A DNA stretch of 64,000 nucleotides from Clostridia bacterium (GTDB lineage: Bacteria > Bacillota > Clostridia > Christensenellales > CAG-138): contig QKAN01000190.1 of assembly GCA_003246365.1 (NCBI GenBank), positions 1 to 64,000 on the forward strand, read 5' to 3'. Positions 17,199-25,578 of this stretch are shown piece by piece. The notes beneath the pieces were generated by a model. It was not told where the DNA came from and made no database searches. It saw only the letters and a program-made list of their open reading frames with translations. Each line of letters starts with the position of its first letter. Position 1 is the stretch's first letter. The translations under genes and the position numbers were made by a program.

Positions 17199-19554
17199 GC
17201 GTAATTTCCAATCCTGGCAAATTCAGCCGGGGTTCCTTGCTGTGCGGGTGCATGGTGAGCGCAACGCTCAGCACATCGTCCACCGTCTCCGCATAGTCGA
17301 TCTTTAACGCGCCTTTGATGTCCGCCGGCACATCGTAGAGATCTTCGCGGTTCGCTTTCGGCAGTACTACGCGTTCCACGCCCGCGCGTACGGCGGCGAG
17401 CAATTTTTCGCGCAGTCCGCCAATCGGCAGAACGCGTCCGCGCAGCGTCACTTCACCCGTCATGGCAACCGTGCTCTTCACCGGAATTCCGGTCAGAGCG
17501 GATACCAGCGCTGTTGCCATTGCTACGCCCGCAGAGGGGCCGTCCTTCGGAACCGCGCCCTCCGGCACATGAATGTGCACGTCCAGCGTTTCCAGAAACG
17601 CCGGATCGATGCCAAAGCGCATCGTGTTCGCGCGAACATACGTCATGGCTGCTTTTGCAGATTCCTGCATCACGTCGCCCAGTTGGCCGGTGAGCTGCAG
17701 AACACCCTTGCCGGGTACCGCCGCCGCTTCTACTTCCAGCGTTTCGCCGCCGACGCTGGTCCAGGCAAGGCCCGTGACCACGCCGACCGTGTCGGGACGG
17801 AGCGGTTCGCTCTTCTTGAACTTCTGCGGCCCGAGCCATTCGGTAATGCGCGATTCGGTCAGCGTCAACCGCGTTTTTCCCTCGGCCAGCTCACAGGCGG
17901 CCTTGCGGCAAACGGCAGCGATAACGCGTTCGAGCTCACGCACGCCCGCTTCGCGGGTATATCCACCGATCAGAATCCCCAGCGCCTCATCGGAAACGCG
18001 CAGGTTTCCTTTTTTCAGTCCGTGTTTTTCCATTTGCTTCGGCAGCAGATGGCAACGGGCGATTTCGATCTTCTCGTCGAACAGATAGCTCGGTACTTCG
18101 ATGAGTTCCATGCGGTCCAGCAGCGGGCGCGGTATCGAGCCCGCGTCGTTTGCCGTCGTAATCATCATGGCGCGGCTCATATCATACGGCAGTTCCAGAA
18201 AATGATCCGTAAACGAGAAATTCTGGGCACTGTCGAGCACCTCCAACATCGCGCTGGAAGGATCGCCGCGCATATCTTTGCCGAGTTTGTCGATTTCATC
18301 GAACAGCAGCACGGGATTGATGGAGCCGGATTTGCGCATCGCCTCGATCACGCGACCCGGCTGCGCGCCGATATAAGTGCGCCTGTGTCCGCGAATCTCC
18401 GCTTCGTCATGCACGCCGCCGAGGCTCATGCGGACGAATTTACGTCCCATCGCCTCCGCAATGCCGCGCACGATAGAGGTTTTGCCGACGCCCGGAGGGC
18501 CGACAAGGCAGAGGATCTGTCCCTGCGGATTGTTCGTCAAACGTTGGACGGCGAGCGTTTCAATAATGCGCGTTTTCACTTTGTCCATGCCAAAGTGGTC
18601 GCGGTCAAGAATCTGACGCGCGTGTGTGAGATCGAGGTTATCCACCGTTTCCTCCGTCCAAGGAAGGTCGAGGATCAGCTCGATATAAGCCTGCGTCATC
18701 GGCGCCTCGTGGGAGCCATTCGGCAGAGTGGCAAAACGGTCGAGTTGTTTGTTGAGCGCCTTGCGCACTTCCGGCGGCAGATTTTTCTCCTCCGCGCGCG
18801 CACGATATCCGTCCAACTCGTCGTCTTCGCCTTCGCCGAGCTCTTCCTGCACGGCTTTCAACTGCTCGCGCAGTACGAATTCCTTCTGGTTGCGCTCCAC
18901 CGCGGCTTTGATCTTACCCGCGATGCGGCGATCCACCTGCATGACCATCAGTTCGTTTTCAATGATGCCCAGCAGGCTTGCTGCGCGCGAAATCAGATCG
19001 GTCTGCTCAATGAGCTTTTGCTTGTCTTCAATTTTGCTGACCACATGCTGCGCAATGCCGTCCGCCAATTCGGAAAGCGTCGGGAGCGCAAGCACCGCGT
19101 CTTTTTGATCCTGTGTCAGGCGATCCCGCTGGCCTGCGTGCTCCGTAAAGCCTTCGCTGAGTCTGCGACGCAGCGCTTCTGCGGTGTATTCGTCCGGTTC
19201 AACATCCTCAATCACTTCCACCTGCGCGGTGTAATGCGGGTTTTCCGAAATAACGCCTAATATCTTTGCGCGCGCAACGCCGGTTACCAGCAGGTGCACC
19301 GTATCATTCTGGATGCGGAATACCTGCCGAATGCGGCAGATCGTTCCAACCGAATATAGCTCGTCCGGAGAAACATCCACAACCTTTGCGTTTTTCTGCG
19401 CAACGAAAAGAGCATATCCTTCTTCGGAAAGCGCCTGTTCCATAGCGGAGAGCGTCTTTTTCCGTCCGATATCGCAATGCATAACTTCGTTTGGCAACAC
19501 CGCGATTCCGCGAAGCGGTATCACGGGCAGCGTGACGATTCCATGCAGTTCCAT
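17179..19554 (-). CDS. lon: ATP-dependent protease Lon
   Basis: The 791-residue protein has a normal length. The LonN substrate domain (1-200), a coiled region, the AAA+ module with Walker A GPPGVGKTS (about 353-361) and Walker B LLFDEIDKL, and the serine peptidase domain with catalytic Ser in PKDGPSAG (about 670) are all present. It degrades misfolded and specific regulatory proteins in the cytosol. The start at 19554 is preceded by GGAGGTGAA. Just upstream is a 7-bp inverted repeat (19571-19596) that may affect translation or bind a regulator. No CIRCE or CtsR site is visible. Confidence 0.97.
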   Translation of the reverse strand: MELHGIVTLPVIPLRGIAVLPNEVMHCDIGRKKTLSAMEQALSEEGYALFVAQKNAKVVDVSPDELYSVGTICRIRQVFRIQNDTVHLLVTGVARAKILGVISENPHYTAQVEVIEDVEPDEYTAEALRRRLSEGFTEHAGQRDRLTQDQKDAVLALPTLSELADGIAQHVVSKIEDKQKLIEQTDLISRAASLLGIIENELMVMQVDRRIAGKIKAAVERNQKEFVLREQLKAVQEELGEGEDDELDGYRARAEEKNLPPEVRKALNKQLDRFATLPNGSHEAPMTQAYIELILDLPWTEETVDNLDLTHARQILDRDHFGMDKVKTRIIETLAVQRLTNNPQGQILCLVGPPGVGKTSIVRGIAEAMGRKFVRMSLGGVHDEAEIRGHRRTYIGAQPGRVIEAMRKSGSINPVLLFDEIDKLGKDMRGDPSSAMLEVLDSAQNFSFTDHFLELPYDMSRAMMITTANDAGSIPRPLLDRMELIEVPSYLFDEKIEIARCHLLPKQMEKHGLKKGNLRVSDEALGILIGGYTREAGVRELERVIAAVCRKAACELAEGKTRLTLTESRITEWLGPQKFKKSEPLRPDTVGVVTGLAWTSVGGETLEVEAAAVPGKGVLQLTGQLGDVMQESAKAAMTYVRANTMRFGIDPAFLETLDVHIHVPEGAVPKDGPSAGVAMATALVSALTGIPVKSTVAMTGEVTLRGRVLPIGGLREKLLAAVRAGVERVVLPKANREDLYDVPADIKGALKIDYAETVDDVLSVALTMHPHSKEPRLNLPGLEITHEAVRH

Positions 19555-19570
19555 TCTGATTCACCTCCAT

Positions 19571-19596
19571 CGGGACGTTTCCATGTTTCCGTCCCG
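19571..19596 (-). repeat. Inverted repeat in lon leader
   Basis: CGGGACG/CGTCCCG arms are separated by 12 nt and lie directly upstream of the lon Shine-Dalgarno. It could be an operator or an RNA hairpin. The remainder of the 420-nt gap to 19974 holds a rubrerythrin terminator (19861-19894) and no convincing lon promoter. Confidence 0.45.
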
Positions 19597-19860
19597 CGAT
19601 TGTCCTGTTTGTGCATTGTGTTTTATCGAAAGAGACAACAATTGTATAAAACTGTCCTATCCTATTCGATCGTAAATTCAGTATAGCGGCAATTGCGCAT
19701 TCGCGCAATCGACCCCGGTGTCCGTAATGTTACAGTATGACCACGAGACTGTGAACTTTTAGCATCAGACACAAGAGAGTGCTAACAAAGGATATCTTAC
19801 AAAAATTCTCGCGTTTTTTCCACCCGTTTTGTGAAATTCTATGCCGTAAATTTTTGGGGT

Positions 19861-19894
19861 ACAAAACGGCGGCCCGCAAAAACGCGAACCGCCG
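19861..19894 (-). terminator. Probable rubrerythrin terminator
   Basis: CGGCGG/CCGCCG stem with a 16-nt loop. On the minus strand it is followed by TTTTGT, about 80 nt after the stop codon. Confidence 0.55.
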
Positions 19895-19974
19895 CTTCGT
19901 ATCAATCAGCAATTGAGCTTGCTTCATTGACCGAACCGTGACATTTCTCCCCACGATACGGTCAAGCTTTTACA

Positions 19975-20514
19975 TTAATAGTTGACCTTACGTACTTCGA
20001 AAAATGCTTTCGGATGTGCGCAAACGGGGCACACTTCCGGTGCTTTGGTTCCCTCATAGAGGTAACCGCAGTTACGGCACTGCCAAATGACTTTACCGTC
20101 TTTTTCAAAGACCTTGCTGTCCTTCAGGTTGCTTGCGAGTGCATTATAGCGCTCCTCATGGGTTTTTTCGATTTCGGCAACCGCCGCGAACTGATACGCA
20201 AGCTTATCGAATCCTTCTGCTTTCGCGTCTTCCGACATACGCTTGTACATGTCGGTCCATTCGTAATGTTCGCCTTCGGCAGCCATTTTCAGCGCTTCGT
20301 CCAGCGTAGGCATTTCGCCGCCATGCAGCGCCTTGAACCAAAGTTTCGCATGCTCTTTTTCGTTGTCGGCCGTTTCGGCAAAAATCGCGGAAATCTGTTC
20401 AAAACCCGCTTTCTTGGCTACGGACGAAAAATAGGTGTATTTGTTTCTGGCCTGCGATTCACCCGAAAACGCTTCCTGCAGATTTTTTTCGGTTTTGCTT
20501 CCCTTGAGTTCCAT
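19975..20514 (-). CDS. rbr: Rubrerythrin
   Basis: Rubrerythrin is a cytosolic non-heme di-iron peroxidase that reduces hydrogen peroxide in anaerobes. The 179-residue protein starts at the ATG at 20514, 10 nt after AGGAGG; a GTG three codons upstream sits on the ribosome site. The four-helix domain carries the iron ligands in [19 protein letters not shown] and [11 protein letters not shown]. The C-terminal rubredoxin-like domain has CRNCGY and [11 protein letters not shown]. perR lies 97 nt upstream in the same direction, consistent with peroxide-responsive control. Confidence 0.97.
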   Translation of the reverse strand: MELKGSKTEKNLQEAFSGESQARNKYTYFSSVAKKAGFEQISAIFAETADNEKEHAKLWFKALHGGEMPTLDEALKMAAEGEHYEWTDMYKRMSEDAKAEGFDKLAYQFAAVAEIEKTHEERYNALASNLKDSKVFEKDGKVIWQCRNCGYLYEGTKAPEVCPVCAHPKAFFEVRKVNY

Positions 20515-20610
20515 ATTGCACACTCCTCCTGTTAAATATTATCTATTTTTTATCTGGGCGTATGCCCGTTGGATAAACAAAATATATGGATCCGTTTCGC
20601 GACAGACCGG

Positions 20611-21006
20611 TTAACCGGCTTCTTTCTCGCTCTTTGCCTTGCATTGTTCGCAGACGCCGCGCAGCACCACATCGTAAGAGCGCAGCTCATATCCGGTTTC
20701 TTCCGCAATTGTGTTTTCAAACGATTCAAACGAGGGAAGGAAAACGTCCGCAACTGCGCCGCATTCGTCGCAAACGATATGCGAATGCGATTCCTTCGTT
20801 TTGTCGAACCGGCAGCTGCCGTCCGCAAGCGGAATCTTTTTCAAACGCCCCGCGTCCGCTAACTGGTTCAAATTCCGGTATACGGTACCAAGGCTCAAGC
20901 GTGGCATTTCCACCTTGAGTTGTTCATATACCATGTTTGCCGTTGGGTGGTCGCAGCGCTCTGAAACCGCTCGAAAAATTCGCTCCCGCTGGTGCGAATA
21001 CCGCAT
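20611..21006 (-). CDS. perR: Fur-family peroxide regulator, PerR-like
   Basis: The 131-residue protein starts at the ATG at 21006, which has GAGAGGGG about 8 nt upstream; an earlier ATG at 21027 has no ribosome site. It has the Fur winged helix (HPTANMVYEQLK ... LSLGTVYRNLNQLADAG), a regulatory His/Asp set (CRFDKTKESHSHIVC) and two structural zinc knuckles (CDEC, CEQC). PerR is favoured over Fur because rubrerythrin is the next gene downstream, but sequence alone does not settle metal specificity. It probably represses itself and rbr through the palindromes at 21085-21143. Confidence 0.88.
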   Translation of the reverse strand: MRYSHQRERIFRAVSERCDHPTANMVYEQLKVEMPRLSLGTVYRNLNQLADAGRLKKIPLADGSCRFDKTKESHSHIVCDECGAVADVFLPSFESFENTIAEETGYELRSYDVVLRGVCEQCKAKSEKEAG

Positions 21007-21084
21007 AGAGTTCGCCCCTCTCGTCATAACGTTTTTGTGATGAGAAAATCCCGTGAAAGCGGATTGCTACATAAAAGAATCTCA

Positions 21085-21143
21085 AATTTCAAATCACTTG
21101 AAATTGGATTACTATATAGTAACAATTATTGTTATTATAGTAA
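21085..21143. promoter_or_regulatory. Cluster of palindromic operators upstream of perR
   Basis: Three adjacent palindromes: AATTTCAA-n5-TTGAAATT (21085-21105), the perfect TTACTATATAGTAA (21109-21122) and AACAATTATTGTT (21121-21133), followed by TTATAGTAA. AT-rich 15-nt palindromes are typical of Fur-family boxes, though this is not the B. subtilis Per consensus. Confidence 0.55.
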
Positions 21144-21191
21144 ATCTTTTTACTTCTCACGTCAAGTGCTTTCCCGCGAATTCTCTATAAA

Positions 21192-21797
21192 CTATCGTTC
21201 TCTTTCCTTTTCCGCCATGTTTTCGCCCGTTTGAACCTGCTTCGGTTGCACATGCACCTTCTCAAACAGCTTCGATACGCGTTTGTAAAGCAAGAACGTA
21301 AGGATCGAGTTTACGACTGTTTTGATCGCGTTAAACGGGATGATCGCCGTCGGCAGCAATGCAACGACCGCCTCCCTCGGGAAACCGAAGAACTGTACGG
21401 TAAAGAACAGATTCATCGGAATCATCATCAACGTTTGCAGCGTTGCGCCAACCGCCATGCTGATTAAAACCGCAGTACGCGTTTTAAAACGAGAATAGAT
21501 CAGACCCGCAGCGAGAACATACGATCCCGTCGCCAGAAAATGCATCACCGCGCCGACCCACAAACTTTGCGGCGAAACAAGAAGCCACTGCAACACGCTC
21601 ACGACAGCGGTCAGCGCCAACCCCCACCAGGGTCCATACAGAAAAGTGCCGATTAAAATCGGAACATCCGCCATATCATATTCCAGGTAACTTGCAGACG
21701 GAAAAATTGGAAAATGTATTGCGTAGACGAGAATGATGGAGAGCGCGGTGAGCATGCCCAGTTTCACCAGGCGGTCGACATAGGATTTTTGTTTCAT
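21192..21797 (-). CDS. ribU: Riboflavin ECF transporter S component RibU
   Basis: The 201-residue membrane protein starts at the ATG at 21797, preceded by AAGGAG. Earlier in-frame starts lie inside the riboswitch terminator and are rejected. It has about six hydrophobic helices. The substrate-binding signature FPSASYLEYDMADVPILIGTFLYGPWWG is divided between helices 1-3 and is typical of RibU. Together with a shared EcfAA'T module (not in this window) it imports riboflavin. The FMN riboswitch directly upstream confirms the substrate. The C-terminal tail is polar and charged. Confidence 0.94.
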   Translation of the reverse strand: MKQKSYVDRLVKLGMLTALSIILVYAIHFPIFPSASYLEYDMADVPILIGTFLYGPWWGLALTAVVSVLQWLLVSPQSLWVGAVMHFLATGSYVLAAGLIYSRFKTRTAVLISMAVGATLQTLMMIPMNLFFTVQFFGFPREAVVALLPTAIIPFNAIKTVVNSILTFLLYKRVSKLFEKVHVQPKQVQTGENMAEKERER

Positions 21798-21881
21798 AAT
21801 GGTTTCTCCTTCCGAATTTGATCCGCCCGGTAACGCACTGCCCGTATGCAATGCAGAAAGGATCGCTGCCAGTTTGACCAT

Positions 21882-21915
21882 AAAAAACACCCCGCGATGA
21901 TCTTCGCGGGGCGTA
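21882..21915 (-). terminator. Riboswitch-controlled terminator before ribU
   Basis: Minus strand: GCCCCGCGA/TCGCGGGG stem then TGTTTTTT, between the FMN aptamer and ribU. Transcription would stop here when FMN is bound. Confidence 0.88.
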
Positions 21916-21947
21916 ATTGTAAGCCAAAGAAATTTCTTCCGGCAAAC

Positions 21948-22098
21948 GCTTCTCTCATCCGGACTCGCGGCGGAAGATTCCGCCGGTTACCGTCGGCAAC
22001 GGATTTTCACCGTTTCAGCCGCTTGCGCGGTTCGCGGGCTCGTCGGCAGGCTTTCTGCCGCATCACCGCCGGTGGGGAATTGCACCCCGCCCCGAAGC
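21948..22098 (-). ncRNA. FMN riboswitch (RFN element)
   Basis: Read on the minus strand, the element begins with CGGGGCGGGGTGCAATTCCC, continues with the conserved ACCGGCGGT and ACGAGCCCGCGA segments, and closes with the diagnostic GGATGAGAGAAG. A terminator follows at 21882-21915. Binding of FMN would favour the terminator and lower ribU expression. The layout (aptamer, terminator, SD) indicates transcriptional control. Confidence 0.95.
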
Positions 22099-22200
22099 TG
22101 GATTCTGTTGTCAACGATCGGTGGTTCTACCGATCGGGCTTATCGTACTACATATGGTTTCTGATTTCAAGTATATAGCGTTCGCCACCAACGTTTCAGG

Positions 22201-25200
22201 TTAAAACACGGGCACAGCCGCGCGATAGGAAAGCAGCACGACGGTCGCCTGCTTTACGCTTTGTCCCGTAAGCGCCTCTAGCGCAACCGCATACAGACGG
22301 AGCTGACCGATATGTCGCGCCGCCGCCTGTTCCGCATTTTCACCCGGGCGGATGCGGTCTGTTTTGTAGTCCACAATTGTCCAACCGCCGTCTTCGAGAA
22401 AACAAGCGTCCAGCACGCCCTGCAGTAAAACCTTTTCTTCGGCGGCGATGCCGTAAAGCTGCGCCGCGTCGATCGGATAAGAAAACGGCAATTCGCGCTC
22501 CAGCCTGTCGGCAGACGCCATACTCCGAAACAGCGATTCATGCGTAAACCAGGCGATTGCCTCCGCGTCCGCGGCGGCTGCCTGTTCCGGCGTTATACGA
22601 CCATCGCGCTCGAGCTGCTGCAAAAATACGGCGACGTCACTTTGCTCCATCGGGGCGGAGAGCGGCAAATATTGCATTGCCGCGTGCGTTGCCGTTCCCG
22701 TAAACACCGCGCTTGTTTCCGCGCCGAGAAACGCGGGACGCCGGAATTCCGGCAGGCGGTCTTCGCCGTGTGCAACGCGGCTGACCGCGGCTTTTGCCGC
22801 AACGCGCGCGGCTTCCGCGTGTTCATACTGCCAGCTTAACCGTGATTCGATCGCTTCTAAAACGTTCGGATCAAACGGCGGAAGTTCCCGCGCCTCGGCG
22901 GATACGCCGCCGCTGAGAAACGCTTCCCGCTCAAAAATCGAAATCGAAAGATGTTTGTGCAACCCCATCATGAGCCAGCGCACAGGACTGCCGCACTTGA
23001 GCACCTGCCACGCGGTCGGTTCGGCGGGGGACGCTGCAAGCTTTTCTTCCGGTTTGTTGAGACAGGCGGTTAAAATCAGTTTTCTTTTTGCACGCGTCAT
23101 TGCAACATAAAGCACGCGCATCTCTTCCGCCAGCTGTTCTCGCTTGACGCGCTGAGACAGGATAACGCGAGAGAGCGTATCGCGCTTGAGCCGCTGGTTG
23201 CCCTCGCGGTCGATAAACCGCAGCGCCATGCCGAACGAGGAATGCATCTGCAAGCTGTTGTTCACGTCCGTGCGGTTAAACTGCTTTCCCATTCCCGCGA
23301 TAAACACGACAGGAAATTCAAGACCCTTTGATTTATGAATGGTTAAAATGCGCACCACATCCGCGGTGACCGTCTGCGCCGCGCCTACGCTAGCGGTGTC
23401 TTCCGCCAGCGCGAGATGACGCAAAAAATTCCAGACGCCGCGCGAACCCGCGCCCTCAAACGCATGCGCCTTGTCCAGCAGCGCGTCCAAGTTTGCCTGC
23501 CGCTGTTCGCCGCCGATACCGGCGCCCATCTCCTCATAAAATCCTGTTTCGTCCAGCAGACTGCCGATGAGTTCTTCCACCGAAACCAGTCTGCTTTCCG
23601 CGCGATACCGATCCAACCGGTCAAGAAACGCCTTTGCACGCTGCGAAAGTGCATCTTCTCCTTCTGCCGCCGCGAAAAACGCCTCGTAAAACGGGCCTTT
23701 CGGGTGCGCCGCGCGCATTTCGGCAAGGTCACGATAGGTAAATCCGCCGATGCTGGCGCAGAGCACGGAAATCAGCGGAACATCCTGTCTCCGGTTGTCG
23801 ATTACCGAAAGCAGGTTGCGGAAAATTTGCACCTCAATCGCGTCGAAATATCCGCCGCTGGACTGCGCATAGGCAGGCACGCCGCAGGACGCGAGCGTTT
23901 GCGAAAGCGTTTGCGCCTCTGTTCCGGCGCGCAGCAAAACGGCAAAGTCGGAATAATGGTAGTTTCGCGTCTCTCCGGTTCGCGCGTCTACAAACGTTTC
24001 ATTCTGGATGATCTCGTGGATGCGCCCGGCGATCAGCCGCGCTTCCACCTCCATATCCGCCGCGTCCTCCAGCGGATCGTCGTCGGTTTCGCTCTCCGCG
24101 CGTTCTTTGCGCACGAGATACAGTTCCGCGCCGCCAGTCGGTTGCGTTGCGCCGCAGGCGAGGCGCGCACGGGAGTCGTAATCGATGTCTCCCGAAGTTT
24201 CCGATAAAATCGCCTCAAACGTTTCGTTGACCGCCGAAAGCACCTCGTTTGAAGAACGGAAGTTGCTAGACAGATCGATCCGCTCGCCCGCTTCGCCGGA
24301 AAAGGTTGCGAGTTTCTGCAAAAACAGACCCGGTTCCGCCTGACGGAAACGATAGATGCTCTGCTTAACGTCGCCAACGAAAAAGAGATTGTCTCCGCGC
24401 GTGATGCGGCTTAATATCGCCTCCTGCACGCGGTTGCTGTCCTGATATTCGTCTACGGCAATCCAGCGGAACTGTTCGCGGTATTCGCGCGCAATTTCTT
24501 CGCGCGAAAGCGCAAAAAGCGCATAATGCTCCAGATCGTCGTAGTCGACGAGATTTTTTTCGCGTTTCGCTTCTGCATATGCCGTTTCGAACCGGCGTAC
24601 GATTTCGCAGAGCGAGCAAACGACCGCGCCGGAGCGGCGCAGGGTGACCAGTTCGTCCGCCTGCGTCCGGACAAATCGTTTTTTCTGGTCTTTCACCAGA
24701 TCTTTGCCCATATCGCGCGCGGCTTTAACAGGGGCTTTTTCCTCCTCCGCTGTTCCGCGGGGAAAGGTCATCCGCGCATGCTCCATAGAGGAGAGCGCTT
24801 CGCGATATTGATCGTATCGTTTCAACATCAGCATACCGCGATACCGTGTCAACTCGTCGTCTAGTACGCCGATCACATTTGCCCATTCCGGCGGCATTCT
24901 GTCGCGCTCGCGCTGTATTGTTTCGATCACAAGTTTTAATTCGCTTTTGCAGAATGCAACCGCATCGTCCAGAATTTTCTGGAACGCTTCGTCGTTTGCA
25001 TACCGTTCGCAGGATTCCGCCAGCCAAACGTCCGGTTCCGGCTCCGCGCGCGTAAAGCGATACGCCGACATAACCGCATCCCATGCCTGCTGTTCTCCGC
25101 CGAATGCCGCAAGCAAATTGCGATAATCCGCGTCTTCGCTAGCGCCGAATTCGGTGAGCAGATCGTCCCGCACGGTTTCAATCAGCGCCGCGCTCTCCAT

Positions 25201-25578
25201 CTCGTCCGCAGTGCGCGCGCGCGCGGGCAACCCGACGGCGTGATAATGCCGCCTGAGAACACGGGAGCAAAACGCATGGATGGTGGAGATATACGCCGCG
25301 TCCACGCCGCGCGCCTGTCGGCGCAGATAACGCGCCTCGGCGTTGGTGCCCGCTTCATCCGCCATTTCGTTAAGCCGTTTTGCGATTCGCCCTTTCATTT
25401 CGGCCGCCGCCGCGCGGGTAAAGGTGAGCACAAGCAGGCTGTCCACCGGAGCGCCGGCGCGAATGCGCGACACGATGCGCTCGGTCAATACGGCTGTTTT
25501 GCCCGCGCCTGCCGCCGCGGATACGATGAGGTTTCCTTCGCGCTCAATCGCGCGCTGCTGCTCATTCGTCCATTGCAT
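22201..25578 (-). CDS. addA: ATP-dependent helicase/nuclease subunit AddA
   Basis: AddA is the helicase-nuclease partner of AddB in processing double-strand breaks for recombination. The 1125-residue protein starts at the ATG at 25578, 8 nt after GGAGG; a GTG three codons earlier is less well placed. UvrD-type motifs are visible: AAAGAGKTAVLT (about 19-30), AVDEYQDSNRV (motif II), FVGDVKQSIYRFRQA (motif III), IHKSKGLEFPVVFIAG (motif V) and VAMTRAKRKL (motif VI). The RecB-type nuclease motif DYKTDRIRPGE is near the C-terminus. The start overlaps the end of addB, indicating translational coupling. Confidence 0.97.
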   Translation of the reverse strand: MQWTNEQQRAIEREGNLIVSAAAGAGKTAVLTERIVSRIRAGAPVDSLLVLTFTRAAAAEMKGRIAKRLNEMADEAGTNAEARYLRRQARGVDAAYISTIHAFCSRVLRRHYHAVGLPARARTADEMESAALIETVRDDLLTEFGASEDADYRNLLAAFGGEQQAWDAVMSAYRFTRAEPEPDVWLAESCERYANDEAFQKILDDAVAFCKSELKLVIETIQRERDRMPPEWANVIGVLDDELTRYRGMLMLKRYDQYREALSSMEHARMTFPRGTAEEEKAPVKAARDMGKDLVKDQKKRFVRTQADELVTLRRSGAVVCSLCEIVRRFETAYAEAKREKNLVDYDDLEHYALFALSREEIAREYREQFRWIAVDEYQDSNRVQEAILSRITRGDNLFFVGDVKQSIYRFRQAEPGLFLQKLATFSGEAGERIDLSSNFRSSNEVLSAVNETFEAILSETSGDIDYDSRARLACGATQPTGGAELYLVRKERAESETDDDPLEDAADMEVEARLIAGRIHEIIQNETFVDARTGETRNYHYSDFAVLLRAGTEAQTLSQTLASCGVPAYAQSSGGYFDAIEVQIFRNLLSVIDNRRQDVPLISVLCASIGGFTYRDLAEMRAAHPKGPFYEAFFAAAEGEDALSQRAKAFLDRLDRYRAESRLVSVEELIGSLLDETGFYEEMGAGIGGEQRQANLDALLDKAHAFEGAGSRGVWNFLRHLALAEDTASVGAAQTVTADVVRILTIHKSKGLEFPVVFIAGMGKQFNRTDVNNSLQMHSSFGMALRFIDREGNQRLKRDTLSRVILSQRVKREQLAEEMRVLYVAMTRAKRKLILTACLNKPEEKLAASPAEPTAWQVLKCGSPVRWLMMGLHKHLSISIFEREAFLSGGVSAEARELPPFDPNVLEAIESRLSWQYEHAEAARVAAKAAVSRVAHGEDRLPEFRRPAFLGAETSAVFTGTATHAAMQYLPLSAPMEQSDVAVFLQQLERDGRITPEQAAAADAEAIAWFTHESLFRSMASADRLERELPFSYPIDAAQLYGIAAEEKVLLQGVLDACFLEDGGWTIVDYKTDRIRPGENAEQAAARHIGQLRLYAVALEALTGQSVKQATVVLLSYRAAVPVF

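Noticed and set aside
17569..19260. 563-codon open frame on the plus strand
   Set aside because: Antisense to lon; its composition (very rich in Arg, His, Ala, Phe) is typical of a shadow frame.
21798..21890. Longer N-terminus of RibU (extra 31 residues)
   Set aside because: The extension overlaps the riboswitch terminator region and lacks a ribosome site; the ATG at 21797 has AAGGAG.
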